Part shown: in pieces, positions 8,723 through 17,959 of the stretch
Numbering within the stretch: position 1 is the first letter of the stretch
Layout: each line of letters opens with the position of its first letter
Source: Pirellula sp.
Lineage (GTDB): Bacteria; Planctomycetota; Planctomycetia; Pirellulales; PNKZ01
DNA: 64,000 nt
Assembly (NCBI GenBank): GCA_013822735.1
Contig: PNKZ01000003.1
Span: 248,001 to 312,000, forward strand
Reading direction: 5' to 3'
Translations under genes and position numbers: made by a program
The notes under the pieces: generated by a model
What the model saw: only the letters and a program-made list of their open reading frames with translations
What the model was told of the DNA's origin: nothing
The model's database searches: none

Positions 8723-8976
8723 AGCGTCGGGGTGCCGGCAATCTCGTCGCCGGCACTGCTCTTAAGTCTAGAACCTTGTATCGGTTAAGGAAAGTCGGGA
8801 ACGGGACTCAAGTAGGTAAACCTTAACGGTCGAAACGATAGGCGGGACCGTAACGACGCCGGCAGGGGGAATCTCGCGATGCCCAGGCCGCGCCGTCGGC
8901 GTGGTACGATGAACGGGTCCGACCCCGCAAGTGAGCGCGGCAGGTCGAGAAGTTCGTCGTTCCGCGGAGTTTGCGC
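8723..8976. other. Intergenic remainder between the HIT operon and scpA
   Basis: Divergent promoter region. A small perfect hairpin GTGCCGGC/GCCGGCAC lies at about 8731-8757. No consensus promoter was recognised, and no gene. Confidence 0.5.
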
Positions 8977-9924
8977 ATGAACATGGCGCTTGCGTCGTTA
9001 CGTCGCCCGAAGTCTTCGCCCCTGAAGCGTCCCGCGACGAGCGACGAATCCACGATGAACTTCCGCGTCGAACTCGAAGCGTATCGAGGCCCGTTGGATC
9101 TGCTGCTCTACTTGGTGCGGAAGCACGAAGTGGAGATCGTCGATCTCCCGTTGGCGATGATCACCGATCAGTTTCTGGCGCATATCGAGATCTTGGAACG
9201 GCTCGATATCGACGGCATCGGCGAATTCCTCGAGATGGCCGGGACGCTGATCGAGATCAAGTCGCGCTTGGTGTTGCCGCACGCCGACGAAGTGGAAGCG
9301 CCGCTGGAAGATCCGCGGCAAGACTTGGTGCGGCAACTATTGGAATACAAGCAGTTTCGCGACGCCGCGAGCATGCTCGAAGATCGGGCCCGCGGCTGGC
9401 AGGAGCACTTCTCGAGGATGGCGGTCGATCGGCCGCGCGGCGATGCGCTGGAGCGCGAGCCGCTGGAAGAAGTCGAGCTGTGGGACTTAGTGAGCGCGTT
9501 TTCGCGGATCGTGCGTGAGAACCAAGGGACGCCGCAGGCCAATATTCTGTACGACGACACGCCGATCCACGTGCACATGGAGCGCATCGCGGCGCTCTTG
9601 AACGAGCGGGGACATGTGGCGCTGGGCGAACTCTTCGAGCCGGGAATGCAAAAGTCGAAGCTGGTCGGCATGTTCTTGGCCGTGCTGGAGTTGGCCCGAC
9701 ATCACTCCGTGAAGACCGAGCAGCTGAACTTGTTCGGCGAGATTCATGTGTATCCCGGGGCCGACGGCAAGGTTTCCGTCGATGCCGAAGCGGCCGATGC
9801 GTACGATCATCCGGGCACACACGATGCGGCCGCCGCCGCATCGGAGAGCGCTGCGGCGACTGCCGTGCTTGAAGCGCCTGTCGACGCGCGGGCGAAGCGC
9901 TCGCGCGGGAAGAAGGCGAAGTAG
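8977..9924 (+). CDS. scpA: Segregation and condensation protein A (kleisin)
   Basis: Kleisin subunit of the bacterial condensin SMC-ScpA-ScpB. The N-terminal SMC-neck-binding region reads MNFRVELEAYRGPLDLLLYL, followed by VRKHEVEIVDLPLAMITDQF and EFLEMAGTLIEIKSRLVLP, the family hallmark. The C-terminal winged helix includes HVALGELFEP and FLAVLELARH. ATG at 8977 is chosen because GGAG ends 7 bases upstream; TTG at 8971 and ATG at 9055 (directly before NFRVELEAY) are alternatives, and 9055 would match the shortest family members. The last 45 residues are an Ala-rich tail ending in a Lys/Arg-rich patch. scpB is not adjacent. Confidence 0.93.
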   Translation: MNMALASLRRPKSSPLKRPATSDESTMNFRVELEAYRGPLDLLLYLVRKHEVEIVDLPLAMITDQFLAHIEILERLDIDGIGEFLEMAGTLIEIKSRLVLPHADEVEAPLEDPRQDLVRQLLEYKQFRDAASMLEDRARGWQEHFSRMAVDRPRGDALEREPLEEVELWDLVSAFSRIVRENQGTPQANILYDDTPIHVHMERIAALLNERGHVALGELFEPGMQKSKLVGMFLAVLELARHHSVKTEQLNLFGEIHVYPGADGKVSVDAEAADAYDHPGTHDAAAAASESAAATAVLEAPVDARAKRSRGKKAK

Positions 9925-9978
9925 TTTGCCGCAGGGAGACACGTCGGGCTTACGCCTCGACGCTCGCCCACGGATCGG

Positions 9979-11358
9979 CTACTTGTGGATCGTGCGGCCG
10001 TCGCAGCCCAGGGCCGCTTCTTTCATCACTTCGGCCAATGTCGGATGGGCGTGGCAGGTGCGGGCGATGTCTTCGGAGCTTGCGCCGAATTCGATCGCAG
10101 CGACGGCTTCGGCAATTAGGTCGCCGGCGCGCGGGCCGAGGATGTGCACGCCGAGCACGCGATCGGTCTTGGCATCCGCCAAAACTTTCACATAGCCGTC
10201 GGTCATGCCGAGCGCTTTGGCGCGGCCGTGGAAGCTGAAGGGGAACGAGCCTTTGCGGTATTCGATTCCGGCGGCCTTGAGTTCGTCTTCGGTCTTGCCG
10301 ACCGATGCGACCTCGGGCTCCGTGTAAACAACGCTCGGAATCGCGTCGTAATTGACGTGGCCGTAGCCGGTGGCGATGAATTCCGCGGCCGCTACGCCTT
10401 CGTCTTCTGCTTTGTGGGCGAGCATCGGGCCTTCGATACAGTCGCCGATTGCGTAGATGCCGGAGACCGGCGTGCGCAGGTGTTTGTCGACCGGAATGCG
10501 CTTCTTAGCGTCGAGCTGCAGCCCGACGGTTTCCAAACCGAGCCCTTCGGTACACGGCACGCGGCCGACCGAAACGAGGACCTTGTCGCAATGGATCGGT
10601 TCGCCGCCTTCGACCGTGACGACGCACTTGGAACCGTCGTACTTGGCGCTGGTGACGCGCGTCTTCAAGCGGAACTCGATCCCTTGCTTCTCGAAGATCT
10701 TCTGAGCGTCGCGGGCCAGTTCGGTATCCATGCCGGCCATGATGCGGTCGAGGAATTCGAGGACCGTGACTTTCGCGCCGAGCCGCTTCCAGACGCTGCC
10801 GAGTTCCAGGCCGATGACGCCGCCGCCGATGATCACTAGATGTTCGGGGACCTTATCGAAGTTGAGGGCTTCGGTGCTCGTGCCGACGTGCTTGCCGTCG
10901 AACTCGATGCCGGGGATCATCATCGGCTTGCTGCCGGAGGCGATGATCACGTTCTTCGCGGTGAGCTCCTGCGGTTGATCGCCGTCGACCGCGACTTTGC
11001 CGGGGCCCGCGAGGCGACCGGTGCCGCGATAGCGTGTGACCTTGTTCTTCTTGAAGAGGAATTCGATCCCCTTGGTGAGCGAGTCGACGATGCCGTCTTT
11101 GCGCTTGAGCATCGCCGCGAGGTCGAGCGACGTGCCGGAGGTGTGGATACCGTGGGCGCCGAGCTCGTGCTGCGCCATGTGGTAGAGATGGCTCGATTCG
11201 AGCAGGGCCTTGCTCGGGATGCAGCCGATGCGCAGGCAGGTGCCGCCGAGTGCTTGTTCCTTCTCGATGCAGGCGACGTTCAAGCCGAGCTGTGCCGCGC
11301 GAATGGCGGCGACATATCCGCCGGGACCGGCGCCGATGACGATGAGGTCGTGGTTCAT
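9979..11358 (-). CDS. lpdA: Dihydrolipoyl dehydrogenase (E3)
   Basis: 459 aa flavoenzyme that reoxidises dihydrolipoamide on the E2 subunit with NAD+. The FAD site is IVIGAGPGGYVAAIRAAQ, the redox disulfide is C41/C46 in GGTCLRIGCIPSK, the NAD site is VIIGGGVIGLELGSVW, and the C-terminal dimer interface carries the catalytic His-Glu pair in CHAHPTLAEVMKEAAL. Its position downstream of sucB and sucA shows it serves 2-oxoglutarate dehydrogenase, though it may be shared with other complexes. A palindromic repeat occupies the gap to sucB. Confidence 0.97.
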   Translation of the reverse strand: MNHDLIVIGAGPGGYVAAIRAAQLGLNVACIEKEQALGGTCLRIGCIPSKALLESSHLYHMAQHELGAHGIHTSGTSLDLAAMLKRKDGIVDSLTKGIEFLFKKNKVTRYRGTGRLAGPGKVAVDGDQPQELTAKNVIIASGSKPMMIPGIEFDGKHVGTSTEALNFDKVPEHLVIIGGGVIGLELGSVWKRLGAKVTVLEFLDRIMAGMDTELARDAQKIFEKQGIEFRLKTRVTSAKYDGSKCVVTVEGGEPIHCDKVLVSVGRVPCTEGLGLETVGLQLDAKKRIPVDKHLRTPVSGIYAIGDCIEGPMLAHKAEDEGVAAAEFIATGYGHVNYDAIPSVVYTEPEVASVGKTEDELKAAGIEYRKGSFPFSFHGRAKALGMTDGYVKVLADAKTDRVLGVHILGPRAGDLIAEAVAAIEFGASSEDIARTCHAHPTLAEVMKEAALGCDGRTIHK

Positions 11359-11370
11359 GGTGCTTAAACT

Positions 11371-11443
11371 TTTAGCCCCCGGCGAGTCGCCGGGGGCAAG
11401 GGAGTGTGCTTCGTGAGGCTCCCGGCGACTCGCCGGGGGCTAA
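11371..11443. repeat. TTAGCCCCCGG palindromic repeat, copy A
   Basis: Two arms, TTTAGCCCCCGGCGAGTCGC (from 11371 to 11397) and its inverted counterpart ending GCCGGGGGCTAA (11418-11443). Each arm is also a self-hairpin around GGCGA/TCGCC. The unit lies in the sucB-lpdA gap. Related units are at 25670-25730, 26171-26320 and 59308-59364. Confidence 0.75.
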
Positions 11444-11464
11444 GAAACGGCACGGAACGTGCCA

Positions 11465-12775
11465 TTAGATTTCCAGCAGAATCCGCGACGGATTTTCGAT
11501 CGTTTCTTTAATGCGGCGGAGGAACGTCACCGCTTCACGACCGTCGATGATCCGATGGTCGTACGTGAACGCCATGTACATCATCGGGCGGATGACCACT
11601 TGGCCGTCTTTCGCCATCGGGCGTTCTTGAATGGCGTGCAGACCGAGGATGCCGCTTTGCGGCGGGTTGACGATCGGCGTCGAGAGGAGCGAGCCGAACA
11701 CGCCGCCGTTGGAGATGGTGAACGTGCCCCCTTGGAGCTGTTCGAGCGTGAGCTTGTTGTCGCGGGCCAGCTTGCCGTAGGCCTCGATCGATTGCTCGAC
11801 TTCCGAGAAGCTCATTCGTTCGGCGTTGCGAAGGACAGGGACAACGAGGCCCTTGCCGCCGCTGACGGCGATGCCGATATCGTAGTAGTTGTGGTAGATG
11901 ATGTCGTTGCCGCGGATTTCCGCGTTCACTTGCGGCACCATCTTCAAAGCGTCGATCGTCGCCTTCACGAAGAACGACATAAAACCGAGCTTCACGCCGT
12001 GCTTCTGCAAGAACATGTCTTTGTGTTCGTTGCGAAGCGTCATCACCGACGACATATCAACTTCGTTGAACGTCGTGAGCAGCGCGGCGTTGTGCTGGGC
12101 TTCGACCAACCGCTGCGCGATGCGACGGCGAATCGGGCTCATCGGCACGGCTTCTTCACGACGCGAGGCCGAGCCGCTCAAGCCGACCGAGGTCGACGGC
12201 ATACCGCCGCTCTTTTGCGGTGCGGCGGCCGGCGGAGCCACGACGGCGACGGCGGCCGGTTGCCTAGAGGGTTCGGCGCGCGGGGCCTCGGCCTGCCGCA
12301 CGACGTCTTCCTTGAGCATCCGTCCGCCGGGTCCGGACGCGGAGACTTCGCTCGGTTGCATGCCGCGCTGGGCCAGCTCGCGCGCGGCGGCCGGCATCAC
12401 TCGCACGTCGCCCGAGCCGTTCGACGCACCGCCGGTCGCAATGGGAGTTTCGTTCGATACGGCCACCTTGGAAGCGGGAGCGGCTGCGGCGGGCGCGGCG
12501 GGCTCGGGCGCTTTACCGGGAGTTGCCGCGGCAGCACCGGCGGGTTCCAAGTAGCCGATCACTTCGCCGACTTGCGCCGTCTCACCTTTTTTCTTCAGCA
12601 CCTTGGAGACGACGCCCGCTTGCGGCGCGGCGAGTTCTACCGTGGCCTTGTCCGATTCGATCTCGACGAGATTCTCGCCGGCGGCGGCATGAGCGCCTTC
12701 GCCTTTGCGCCAGTCGCCGATGAAGACTTCGGTAATCGATTCGCCAAGTGACGGAACGCGGAGTTCGATGGCCAT
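11465..12775 (-). CDS. sucB: 2-oxoglutarate dehydrogenase E2, dihydrolipoyl succinyltransferase
   Basis: 436 aa from ATG at 12775, chosen because [20 protein letters not shown] is the exact N-terminus of lipoyl-domain E2 proteins; the open frame upstream overlaps a terminator hairpin. The lipoyl lysine is K43 in [11 protein letters not shown]. An Ala/Pro-rich hinge, a peripheral subunit-binding domain ([26 protein letters not shown], shortened here) and the catalytic acyltransferase domain follow, the last with [11 protein letters not shown] containing the active-site His and Asp. It transfers succinyl groups to CoA. It lies between sucA and lpdA. Confidence 0.96.
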   Translation of the reverse strand: MAIELRVPSLGESITEVFIGDWRKGEGAHAAAGENLVEIESDKATVELAAPQAGVVSKVLKKKGETAQVGEVIGYLEPAGAAAATPGKAPEPAAPAAAAPASKVAVSNETPIATGGASNGSGDVRVMPAAARELAQRGMQPSEVSASGPGGRMLKEDVVRQAEAPRAEPSRQPAAVAVVAPPAAAPQKSGGMPSTSVGLSGSASRREEAVPMSPIRRRIAQRLVEAQHNAALLTTFNEVDMSSVMTLRNEHKDMFLQKHGVKLGFMSFFVKATIDALKMVPQVNAEIRGNDIIYHNYYDIGIAVSGGKGLVVPVLRNAERMSFSEVEQSIEAYGKLARDNKLTLEQLQGGTFTISNGGVFGSLLSTPIVNPPQSGILGLHAIQERPMAKDGQVVIRPMMYMAFTYDHRIIDGREAVTFLRRIKETIENPSRILLEI

Positions 12776-12858
12776 GATTCGGTCTGGGAGTACTGCAAGA
12801 GAGCCGGTGTTGGAAAACGCTTCCCGAGAGAACGAGAATGCGTGCGGAATGCGGTCGT

Positions 12859-12897
12859 AAAAAAAGCGAGGCGAGCGTCCCTGGGGCGACGCTCGCC
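12859..12897 (-). terminator. Rho-independent terminator between sucA and sucB
   Basis: On the minus strand a 10-bp perfect stem (GGCGAGCGTC / GACGCTCGCC, 12870-12879 with 12888-12897, loop of 8) is followed within five bases by a run of seven T. It sits after the sucA stop and before the sucB start. Confidence 0.8.
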
Positions 12898-12920
12898 GCG
12901 ACATCTCAGGATACTAGGTT

Positions 12921-15785
12921 TTACCGTCCGCCGAAGGCCTGGGCCAGGAGTTCACTTTGTTCCAACTTGTGGCTGCTGTTGGAGCCGGTGGCGGGGCTGC
13001 CCGACGCGTGACGGCTAATTCCGCTGAACTTGAGGCGGCCGAAGAGCTTTTCTCCGAAATTAATACGCATAAACCGCCAAGCGCCCATATTCTCAGGTTC
13101 TTCCTGAACCCAAAATACCGGCGTTCCGTCCGGATAGCGGGCCAATTCGGAGCGAAGCTGTTCATTCGGTAAGGGATAGAGTTGCTCGACGCGCAGGATG
13201 GCGACGTCTTCGCGACCCAATTCTTGCCGCTTGGCTTCGAGGTCGTAATAAATTTTGCCCGAGCAGAGCAGCACGCGGTCGACCTTTTCGCGGTTGGGAT
13301 TCGAATCGGGGAGCACGCGTTGAAACATCCCTTGCTCGAAATCTTCGAACGGCGATACGACCTTCGGATGACGGAGCAAGCTCTTGGGTGTCATGATGAT
13401 CAGCGGCTTGCGCCACTTGCGAAGCGCCTGGCGGCGGAGCAAGTGGAAGTATTGCGCCGGGGTCGTGGCGTTGCAGACTTGGATGTTGTCTTCCGCAGCT
13501 TGTTGGAGGAAGCGTTCGAGACGAGCACTCGAGTGTTCCGGGCCGGCCCCTTCGAAGCCGTGCGGCAGCAACATGACGATGCCGCTTAACCGGCGCCACT
13601 TGTCTTCGCCGCTCGTGATGAACTGATCGATGATTACTTGCGCGCCGTTGACGAAGTCGCCGAACTGCGCTTCCCACATCACCAAGCCTTGCGGCCAGTC
13701 GAGGCTGTAGCCGTATTCGAAGCCGAGCACGGCCGTTTCCGATAGCGGGCTGTTGTAGATTTCGACAGGCGCTTGCGACGGCAAAATATGATTGAGAGCC
13801 ATGTAGCGCCGACCGTTTTCGTAGTCGTGTAGCACGGCGTGGCGATGGCTGAACGTGCCGCGCTCCGAATCTTGACCGGTGAGGCGGGTCTTGTAGCCGT
13901 CGACCGCCAGCGTGGCCAATGCCAGCGCTTCGCCGGCCGACCAATCGAGCGGCTTGGCCCCCTTGGCCATTTCCTTGCGGGCGTCGAGCACTGCGCGTTG
14001 TAGTTTCGCGTGCACGTTGAAATCGGCGGGGACGGAAGCGAGCGTATCAAGGTAGGAAGCGAGCTTCTCGCGGCTGACGCCCGTGTTGAGTTCTTCCGCT
14101 TCACTTTCCAAGCCGCCGCGGTAGCCCGCCCACAGGCCGGTCCACGGAGCCAGACGCGGCTTGAACTCGGGGCTGCGGGCCACGCTCAGGTCTTTTTCCA
14201 ATTGCTCGCGACGACGCGCGGCGATGGCGTCGGCTTCCACGCGCGAGATGCCGTCCATCTTCAAGAGATATTCGAGGTAACCTTCGCGAACGTTCTTCGT
14301 GCGTTCGATCGTCTTGTACCAGAGCGGCTGCGTGAAGGTCGGTTCGTCGGCTTCGTTGTGTCCGCGGCGACGGTAGCAATACATGTCGATGACGACGTCG
14401 CGTTTGAACTCACGGCGGAAGTCGATCGCCAACTGCACGACCTGAGCCACGGCTTCCGGATCTTCGCCGTTCACGTGGAACAGCGGGCTTTGCAGCATCT
14501 TCGCCACGTCGGTGCAGTAGGCACACGAGCGCGATTCTTCCGGCGCGGTGGTGAACCCGATCTGGTTGTTGATGATGATATGGAGCGTGCCGCCGATGTT
14601 GTACGGCCCAAGCTCGCTCATATTCAGCATTTCTTGCACGACGCCTTGGCCGGCAAACGCCGCATCGCCATGGATGACGACGGCCAAGCCGCGCTCGTGT
14701 TGCGAATCGCTCAGCTTGTCTTGCTTGGCGCGGAGGCGGCCCTGGACGACCGGGCCGACGAACTCTAAGTGGCTGGGATTAAAAGCGAGCGACAGGTGAA
14801 CCTTGCGGTTCGTGCTGGTGACCCAATCGGAACTATGGCCGAGGTGGTACTTCACGTCGCCGCGACCGAGGTGCAATTCGGGATCGACGTCGGCGAACTC
14901 GCGGAAGATTTGCTGCGGACTCTTCCCCATGATGTTGGCGAGCACGTTCAACCGGCCGCGGTGCGCCATGCCGACGACGATTTCTTGAGTGCCCTGTTCC
15001 GCGGCGCGTTCGATCGCCATGTCCAACAGCGGAATTAAGCTTTCGGCCCCTTCGAGCGAAAAGCTCTTGGCGCCCAAGAAGCTCTTCTGCAGGAACTCTT
15101 CAAAGATCACGGCATCGCTGAGCTTCGTGAGAATGCGAAGTTGTTCCTTACGCGACATCTCCAGCCGGTTTTCGCTTCCTTCCATCCGGTCTTGCAACCA
15201 CTGGCGGACGCGGTAGTTGTCGATGTGCATGAATTGCACGCCGATCCGGCGGCAATACGTGTTGCGCATGCAATCGATGATCTCGCGCAACGTGCGTTTC
15301 TTCGGACCCTTGATCGTGCGGGTCGAGAGCGACATTTCGAGATGTTCGTCGGTGAAACCATAGTACTCGGCTTCCAGCTCGGGCTGCGGCGGGCGCGGCA
15401 AGCCCAGCGGATCGAGCGTCGCAACCATGTGGCCGCGCACGCGAAAGGCGCGGACCATTTGGTCGACGCGGTCTTGCAGCACCACCATGTCGACGCCGTG
15501 CTTCGCCGGAAGAGCGGCTTGGCCGTTCGTCGTCGGGGCATCGCCGCCGTCGGCCGGCGGATTGAAGACGCTATGCGCCTTGAACGACGGGCCGAGCTGC
15601 GGACGCGGCCATTCGTAGGCGGCAAACTTCGAGAAGAAGCGTTGCCAATCGCGCGACACCGAGTTCGGGTCGTTCAGGTAATCGGCGTAGAGGGCTTCGA
15701 CGAAGCCCGCGCTCATGCTGTTGAAATCGTTGTGGAAATCGTCCCCGGAGGAGTCTGTTTCCGGTTCTTCAGTGAAGAGCGCCAT
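12921..15785 (-). CDS. sucA: 2-oxoglutarate dehydrogenase E1
   Basis: 954 aa thiamine-diphosphate enzyme that decarboxylates 2-oxoglutarate in the TCA cycle. Visible signatures are the N-terminal E2-binding segment (FVEALYADYLNDPNSV and DWQRFF), LIPLLDMAIERAAEQGTQEIVVGMAHRGRLNVLAN in shortened form, the ThDP motif beginning HGDAAFAGQGVVQE and running to NNQIGFTT, and the transketolase-like pyrimidine domain with EAQFGDFVNGAQVIIDQF. The C-terminus RVEQLYPLP and VFWVQEEPENMGAW are typical. Length matches E. coli SucA. The ATG at 15785 lacks an obvious Shine-Dalgarno sequence. A terminator directly follows, so sucB may be transcribed at a different level. Confidence 0.97.
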   Translation of the reverse strand: MALFTEEPETDSSGDDFHNDFNSMSAGFVEALYADYLNDPNSVSRDWQRFFSKFAAYEWPRPQLGPSFKAHSVFNPPADGGDAPTTNGQAALPAKHGVDMVVLQDRVDQMVRAFRVRGHMVATLDPLGLPRPPQPELEAEYYGFTDEHLEMSLSTRTIKGPKKRTLREIIDCMRNTYCRRIGVQFMHIDNYRVRQWLQDRMEGSENRLEMSRKEQLRILTKLSDAVIFEEFLQKSFLGAKSFSLEGAESLIPLLDMAIERAAEQGTQEIVVGMAHRGRLNVLANIMGKSPQQIFREFADVDPELHLGRGDVKYHLGHSSDWVTSTNRKVHLSLAFNPSHLEFVGPVVQGRLRAKQDKLSDSQHERGLAVVIHGDAAFAGQGVVQEMLNMSELGPYNIGGTLHIIINNQIGFTTAPEESRSCAYCTDVAKMLQSPLFHVNGEDPEAVAQVVQLAIDFRREFKRDVVIDMYCYRRRGHNEADEPTFTQPLWYKTIERTKNVREGYLEYLLKMDGISRVEADAIAARRREQLEKDLSVARSPEFKPRLAPWTGLWAGYRGGLESEAEELNTGVSREKLASYLDTLASVPADFNVHAKLQRAVLDARKEMAKGAKPLDWSAGEALALATLAVDGYKTRLTGQDSERGTFSHRHAVLHDYENGRRYMALNHILPSQAPVEIYNSPLSETAVLGFEYGYSLDWPQGLVMWEAQFGDFVNGAQVIIDQFITSGEDKWRRLSGIVMLLPHGFEGAGPEHSSARLERFLQQAAEDNIQVCNATTPAQYFHLLRRQALRKWRKPLIIMTPKSLLRHPKVVSPFEDFEQGMFQRVLPDSNPNREKVDRVLLCSGKIYYDLEAKRQELGREDVAILRVEQLYPLPNEQLRSELARYPDGTPVFWVQEEPENMGAWRFMRINFGEKLFGRLKFSGISRHASGSPATGSNSSHKLEQSELLAQAFGGR

Positions 15786-16338
15786 GGCAATGTCGGTAAA
15801 AGGTGGATTCGCGAGTTGTGCGGGAACGAGAATACGGCTCAGGCAACAACGGGTTGTAAATCGGTCGATCGCCTAAGCCGGAAAGGAATCGAAAGTGCGG
15901 CTTAAGAATGGAAGTGCGGAAACGCCGAGATGCGGATCGCTCGTGCCGTAGGGGGAAAACGTCGCCACCGTCGAAATCATCGGTTCGAAAGAGAACTCGA
16001 CTTGGGGGGCGCGTAATAGTTTACCGCTTGGGCAACTTGTGATGAATTCATCACGGAGTGAGGATCCGCGGATTCTATCGGTAGGCGGGCCTTTCCAAAG
16101 ATTTTCGCTAACAGTCCGGACTCTTCTACGCAGCCAGCGTAGTCGAAGGTCGGCAAAGTCTGCGGAAACCGAATTCGTGGAACTGCAAAACGTGGAGGTT
16201 ACACGATCGAGAAAAGCTTGGCCATCGCGCCTTGGCCACACTTTGAGACTATCGTAACGACATGTGGCGCACGAGAGCGATAGGAATTTGGAGACAGCCC
16301 TGCAAATCCACGTTGCCTAACGGGTTCAAATAGCGTGT

Positions 16339-16360
16339 AAGTGTTTTTTACTAAACACTT
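16339..16360. repeat. AAGTGTTT/AAACACTT inverted repeat
   Basis: Perfect 8-bp arms with a 6-base spacer in an A/T-rich patch. It could be an operator for sucA or a weak hairpin; nothing decides between these. Confidence 0.4.
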
Positions 16361-16407
16361 TGCGGAACGGATTTCAATTCGGAAAGCCAAGCAAAAAGTT
16401 CGTAATT

Positions 16408-16441
16408 ATTCTTCCGCCGGCGATCCTTGCCGGCGAAGAAT
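16408..16441 (-). terminator. Candidate terminator of the LuxR-type gene
   Basis: Stem ATTCTTC-GCCGGC with one bulged C and a 7-base loop, about 40 bases after the stop of the leftward regulator gene. There is no T-run directly adjacent, so the call is tentative. Confidence 0.4.
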
Positions 16442-16480
16442 AGATGACCTTATGGCCCCGATCTAGCTGTCCTGTAGGGG

Positions 16481-17116
16481 CTAGTTTAGGGAAACCGAGG
16501 ACGACGCAGCGAGCAAACCCGATGTTTGCAGCACGGCCGCGATTTCCGCCAGGCTCCGTGTTCCCATCTTGGTGAATACACGTTTGCGGCGAGCTTCGAC
16601 GGTCCGCAGCGCAATGCCCAGTCGCGACGCGATGTTCTTGTTCACCTTACCGTGGAGCATCAGTTGCAGGACTTCCCGCTCGCCGTCGGTAAGTTGCGCA
16701 AGCCGGCGCTGTGCGGCGGAGGTTTCCGAGAGGCGTTGTTGGCGTTGGAGCGACAATGCGCACGCCCCTTCGATGGCCGTCGGCAGGAGTACCATATCGG
16801 CCGGAAGTTCCAGGATATCCGCGGCGCCGTGACGCATGGCATTTACGCAGCGTCGCGTGTCGGCATTGTCGAGTACCACGAGCGTGGTCAGCGGGGAACC
16901 GGAAGATTCCAACATGTCCAGCAATACCGCCGGCTCATCGACGCGGGCGACGATGCACCCGGCTTGCATAATGTCGGAGGAGTTTTCGAACACCACGACG
17001 GTATCGTGTCGGGCAAACTGGAATCCCCAGCGGATGACGACGTCGCGTACGGACGCCTCCGTCGCGGGATCTAGTCCGATGGCGTGACAAATCAATCGCG
17101 ACTGCATGGCAATCAT
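16481..17116 (-). CDS. LuxR/FixJ-type regulator with degenerate receiver
   Basis: 211 aa. The C-terminal 65 residues form a GerE-type helix-turn-helix: LTDGEREVLQLMLHGKVNKNIA followed by LGIALRTVEARRKRVFTKMG. The N-terminal 120 residues resemble a CheY-like fold in outline (a strand LTTLVVLDNAD, then AMRHGAADILELP, which corresponds to the family's AM-x-x-GAxDFLxKP) but the acidic pocket and phospho-acceptor Asp are not recognisable, and the Lys of the KP motif is Leu. It may therefore act without phosphorylation. ATG at 17107 (MQSR) is an alternative start three codons in. It is divergent from the ECF sigma/kinase pair. Confidence 0.85.
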   Translation of the reverse strand: MIAMQSRLICHAIGLDPATEASVRDVVIRWGFQFARHDTVVVFENSSDIMQAGCIVARVDEPAVLLDMLESSGSPLTTLVVLDNADTRRCVNAMRHGAADILELPADMVLLPTAIEGACALSLQRQQRLSETSAAQRRLAQLTDGEREVLQLMLHGKVNKNIASRLGIALRTVEARRKRVFTKMGTRSLAEIAAVLQTSGLLAASSSVSLN

Positions 17117-17328
17117 CTCAATTCTCTTTCAAAAACTGTGCGACCGGGGTCGCGGGATCGATTGGTTAGGGCCGCCGCTTGGGATCGATCATGCCCGCCG
17201 GCTCAACGGATCTGCCGGCGCTAGGGGATGCGCTAAACAGGTCCGAAACCCGCAGCCTAAAATCTTTCGCCCCAAACAAAGCGTCAAAATCGCTCACAAC
17301 ACCCCCCACATATAGGAGTGTTTTGCGC

Positions 17329-17334
17329 TATAAT
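17329..17334 (+). promoter_or_regulatory. Candidate -10 element for the ECF sigma/kinase operon
   Basis: A perfect TATAAT inside GCTATAATTG, about 55 bases before the chosen start. No convincing -35 hexamer is seen at the usual distance, so confidence is low. Confidence 0.3.
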
Positions 17335-17386
17335 TGTCTTTGGCCTGCGCGAAACCGCAGAATGGAGTTTGATATCGGGGTGTTCC

Positions 17387-17959
17387 TTGGCGGAAATTGC
17401 TCGGGCGGAAATCACGCGAATTCTTACGCAATTGCGCAACGGCGATGATCGCGCCGCGGAGCGATTACTGCCGCTGGTCTACGACCGGCTGCGGGATATT
17501 GCGCGCAATCAGTTTCGCAACGAGCGTCGCAATCACACGCTGCAGCCGACCGCGCTCGTGCACCAAGCGTATCTGGAAATGGTCGAGCACGATGCCGTCG
17601 ATTTTCAGGCGCGCACGCATTTCTTCGCTACCGCCGCCAAGATCATGCGCCAGCTTCTCGTCGACCATGCGCGATCGAAGATGCGGCAGAAGCGCGAAGG
17701 CTCGCGACGTCGGATCCCTCTGCACGACGACGTACTCACGCTCGAACGGGATGAAGACGTGCTGCGCGTCGAGGAGGCCTTGGAAAAGCTTGCCGCCGTG
17801 GATGCCCGACAGGCGACCATCGTCGAACTTCGCTTCTTCGGCGGACTCACGGTCGACGAAGTTGCTCACGTGCTGAAGGTTTCCAAACGCACCGTGGAAG
17901 CCGAATGGACGATGATCCGCGCTTGGCTCCGGAAGGAACTTGCCGGAGACGAGACGTGA
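17387..17959 (+). CDS. ECF RNA polymerase sigma factor, planctomycete/acidobacterial subgroup
   Basis: 190 aa from TTG at 17387 (alternative GTG at 17318). Region 2 is visible as RAAERLLPLVYDRLRDIARNQF, with LQPTALVHQAYLEMVEHDAVDFQARTHFFATAAKIMRQLLVDHAR, listed here only to show the LV-x-x-AYL and FFA-x-AA-x-x-MR-x-x-L-x-DHAR signatures of this subgroup. Region 4 is VELRFFGGLTVDEVAHVLKVSKRTVEAEWTMIRAWL with the helix-turn-helix. Such sigma factors are typically paired with receptor kinases in place of anti-sigma factors, and here the next gene is one. The stop TGA overlaps the kinase start GTG by two bases. Confidence 0.92.
   Translation: MAEIARAEITRILTQLRNGDDRAAERLLPLVYDRLRDIARNQFRNERRNHTLQPTALVHQAYLEMVEHDAVDFQARTHFFATAAKIMRQLLVDHARSKMRQKREGSRRRIPLHDDVLTLERDEDVLRVEEALEKLAAVDARQATIVELRFFGGLTVDEVAHVLKVSKRTVEAEWTMIRAWLRKELAGDET

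Larger units (their letters stand above)
15786..16480. other. Long intergenic region upstream of sucA
   Basis: About 700 bases without a supported gene. It contains a short hairpin CTACGC-AGCCA-GCGTAG (16126-16142) and the two inverted repeats listed separately. The sucA promoter should be here, but no consensus pair was identified. Confidence 0.5.

Noticed and set aside
11459-12751. 430-codon open frame opposite sucB
   Set aside because: It is the antisense shadow of sucB in high-GC DNA; sucB motifs are unambiguous.
15873-16241. 122-codon minus-strand frame upstream of sucA
   Set aside because: No ribosome site, no family resemblance, atypical composition.
16318-16350. GGTTCAAAT as a tRNA T-loop
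   Set aside because: No acceptor or anticodon stem can be formed around it.
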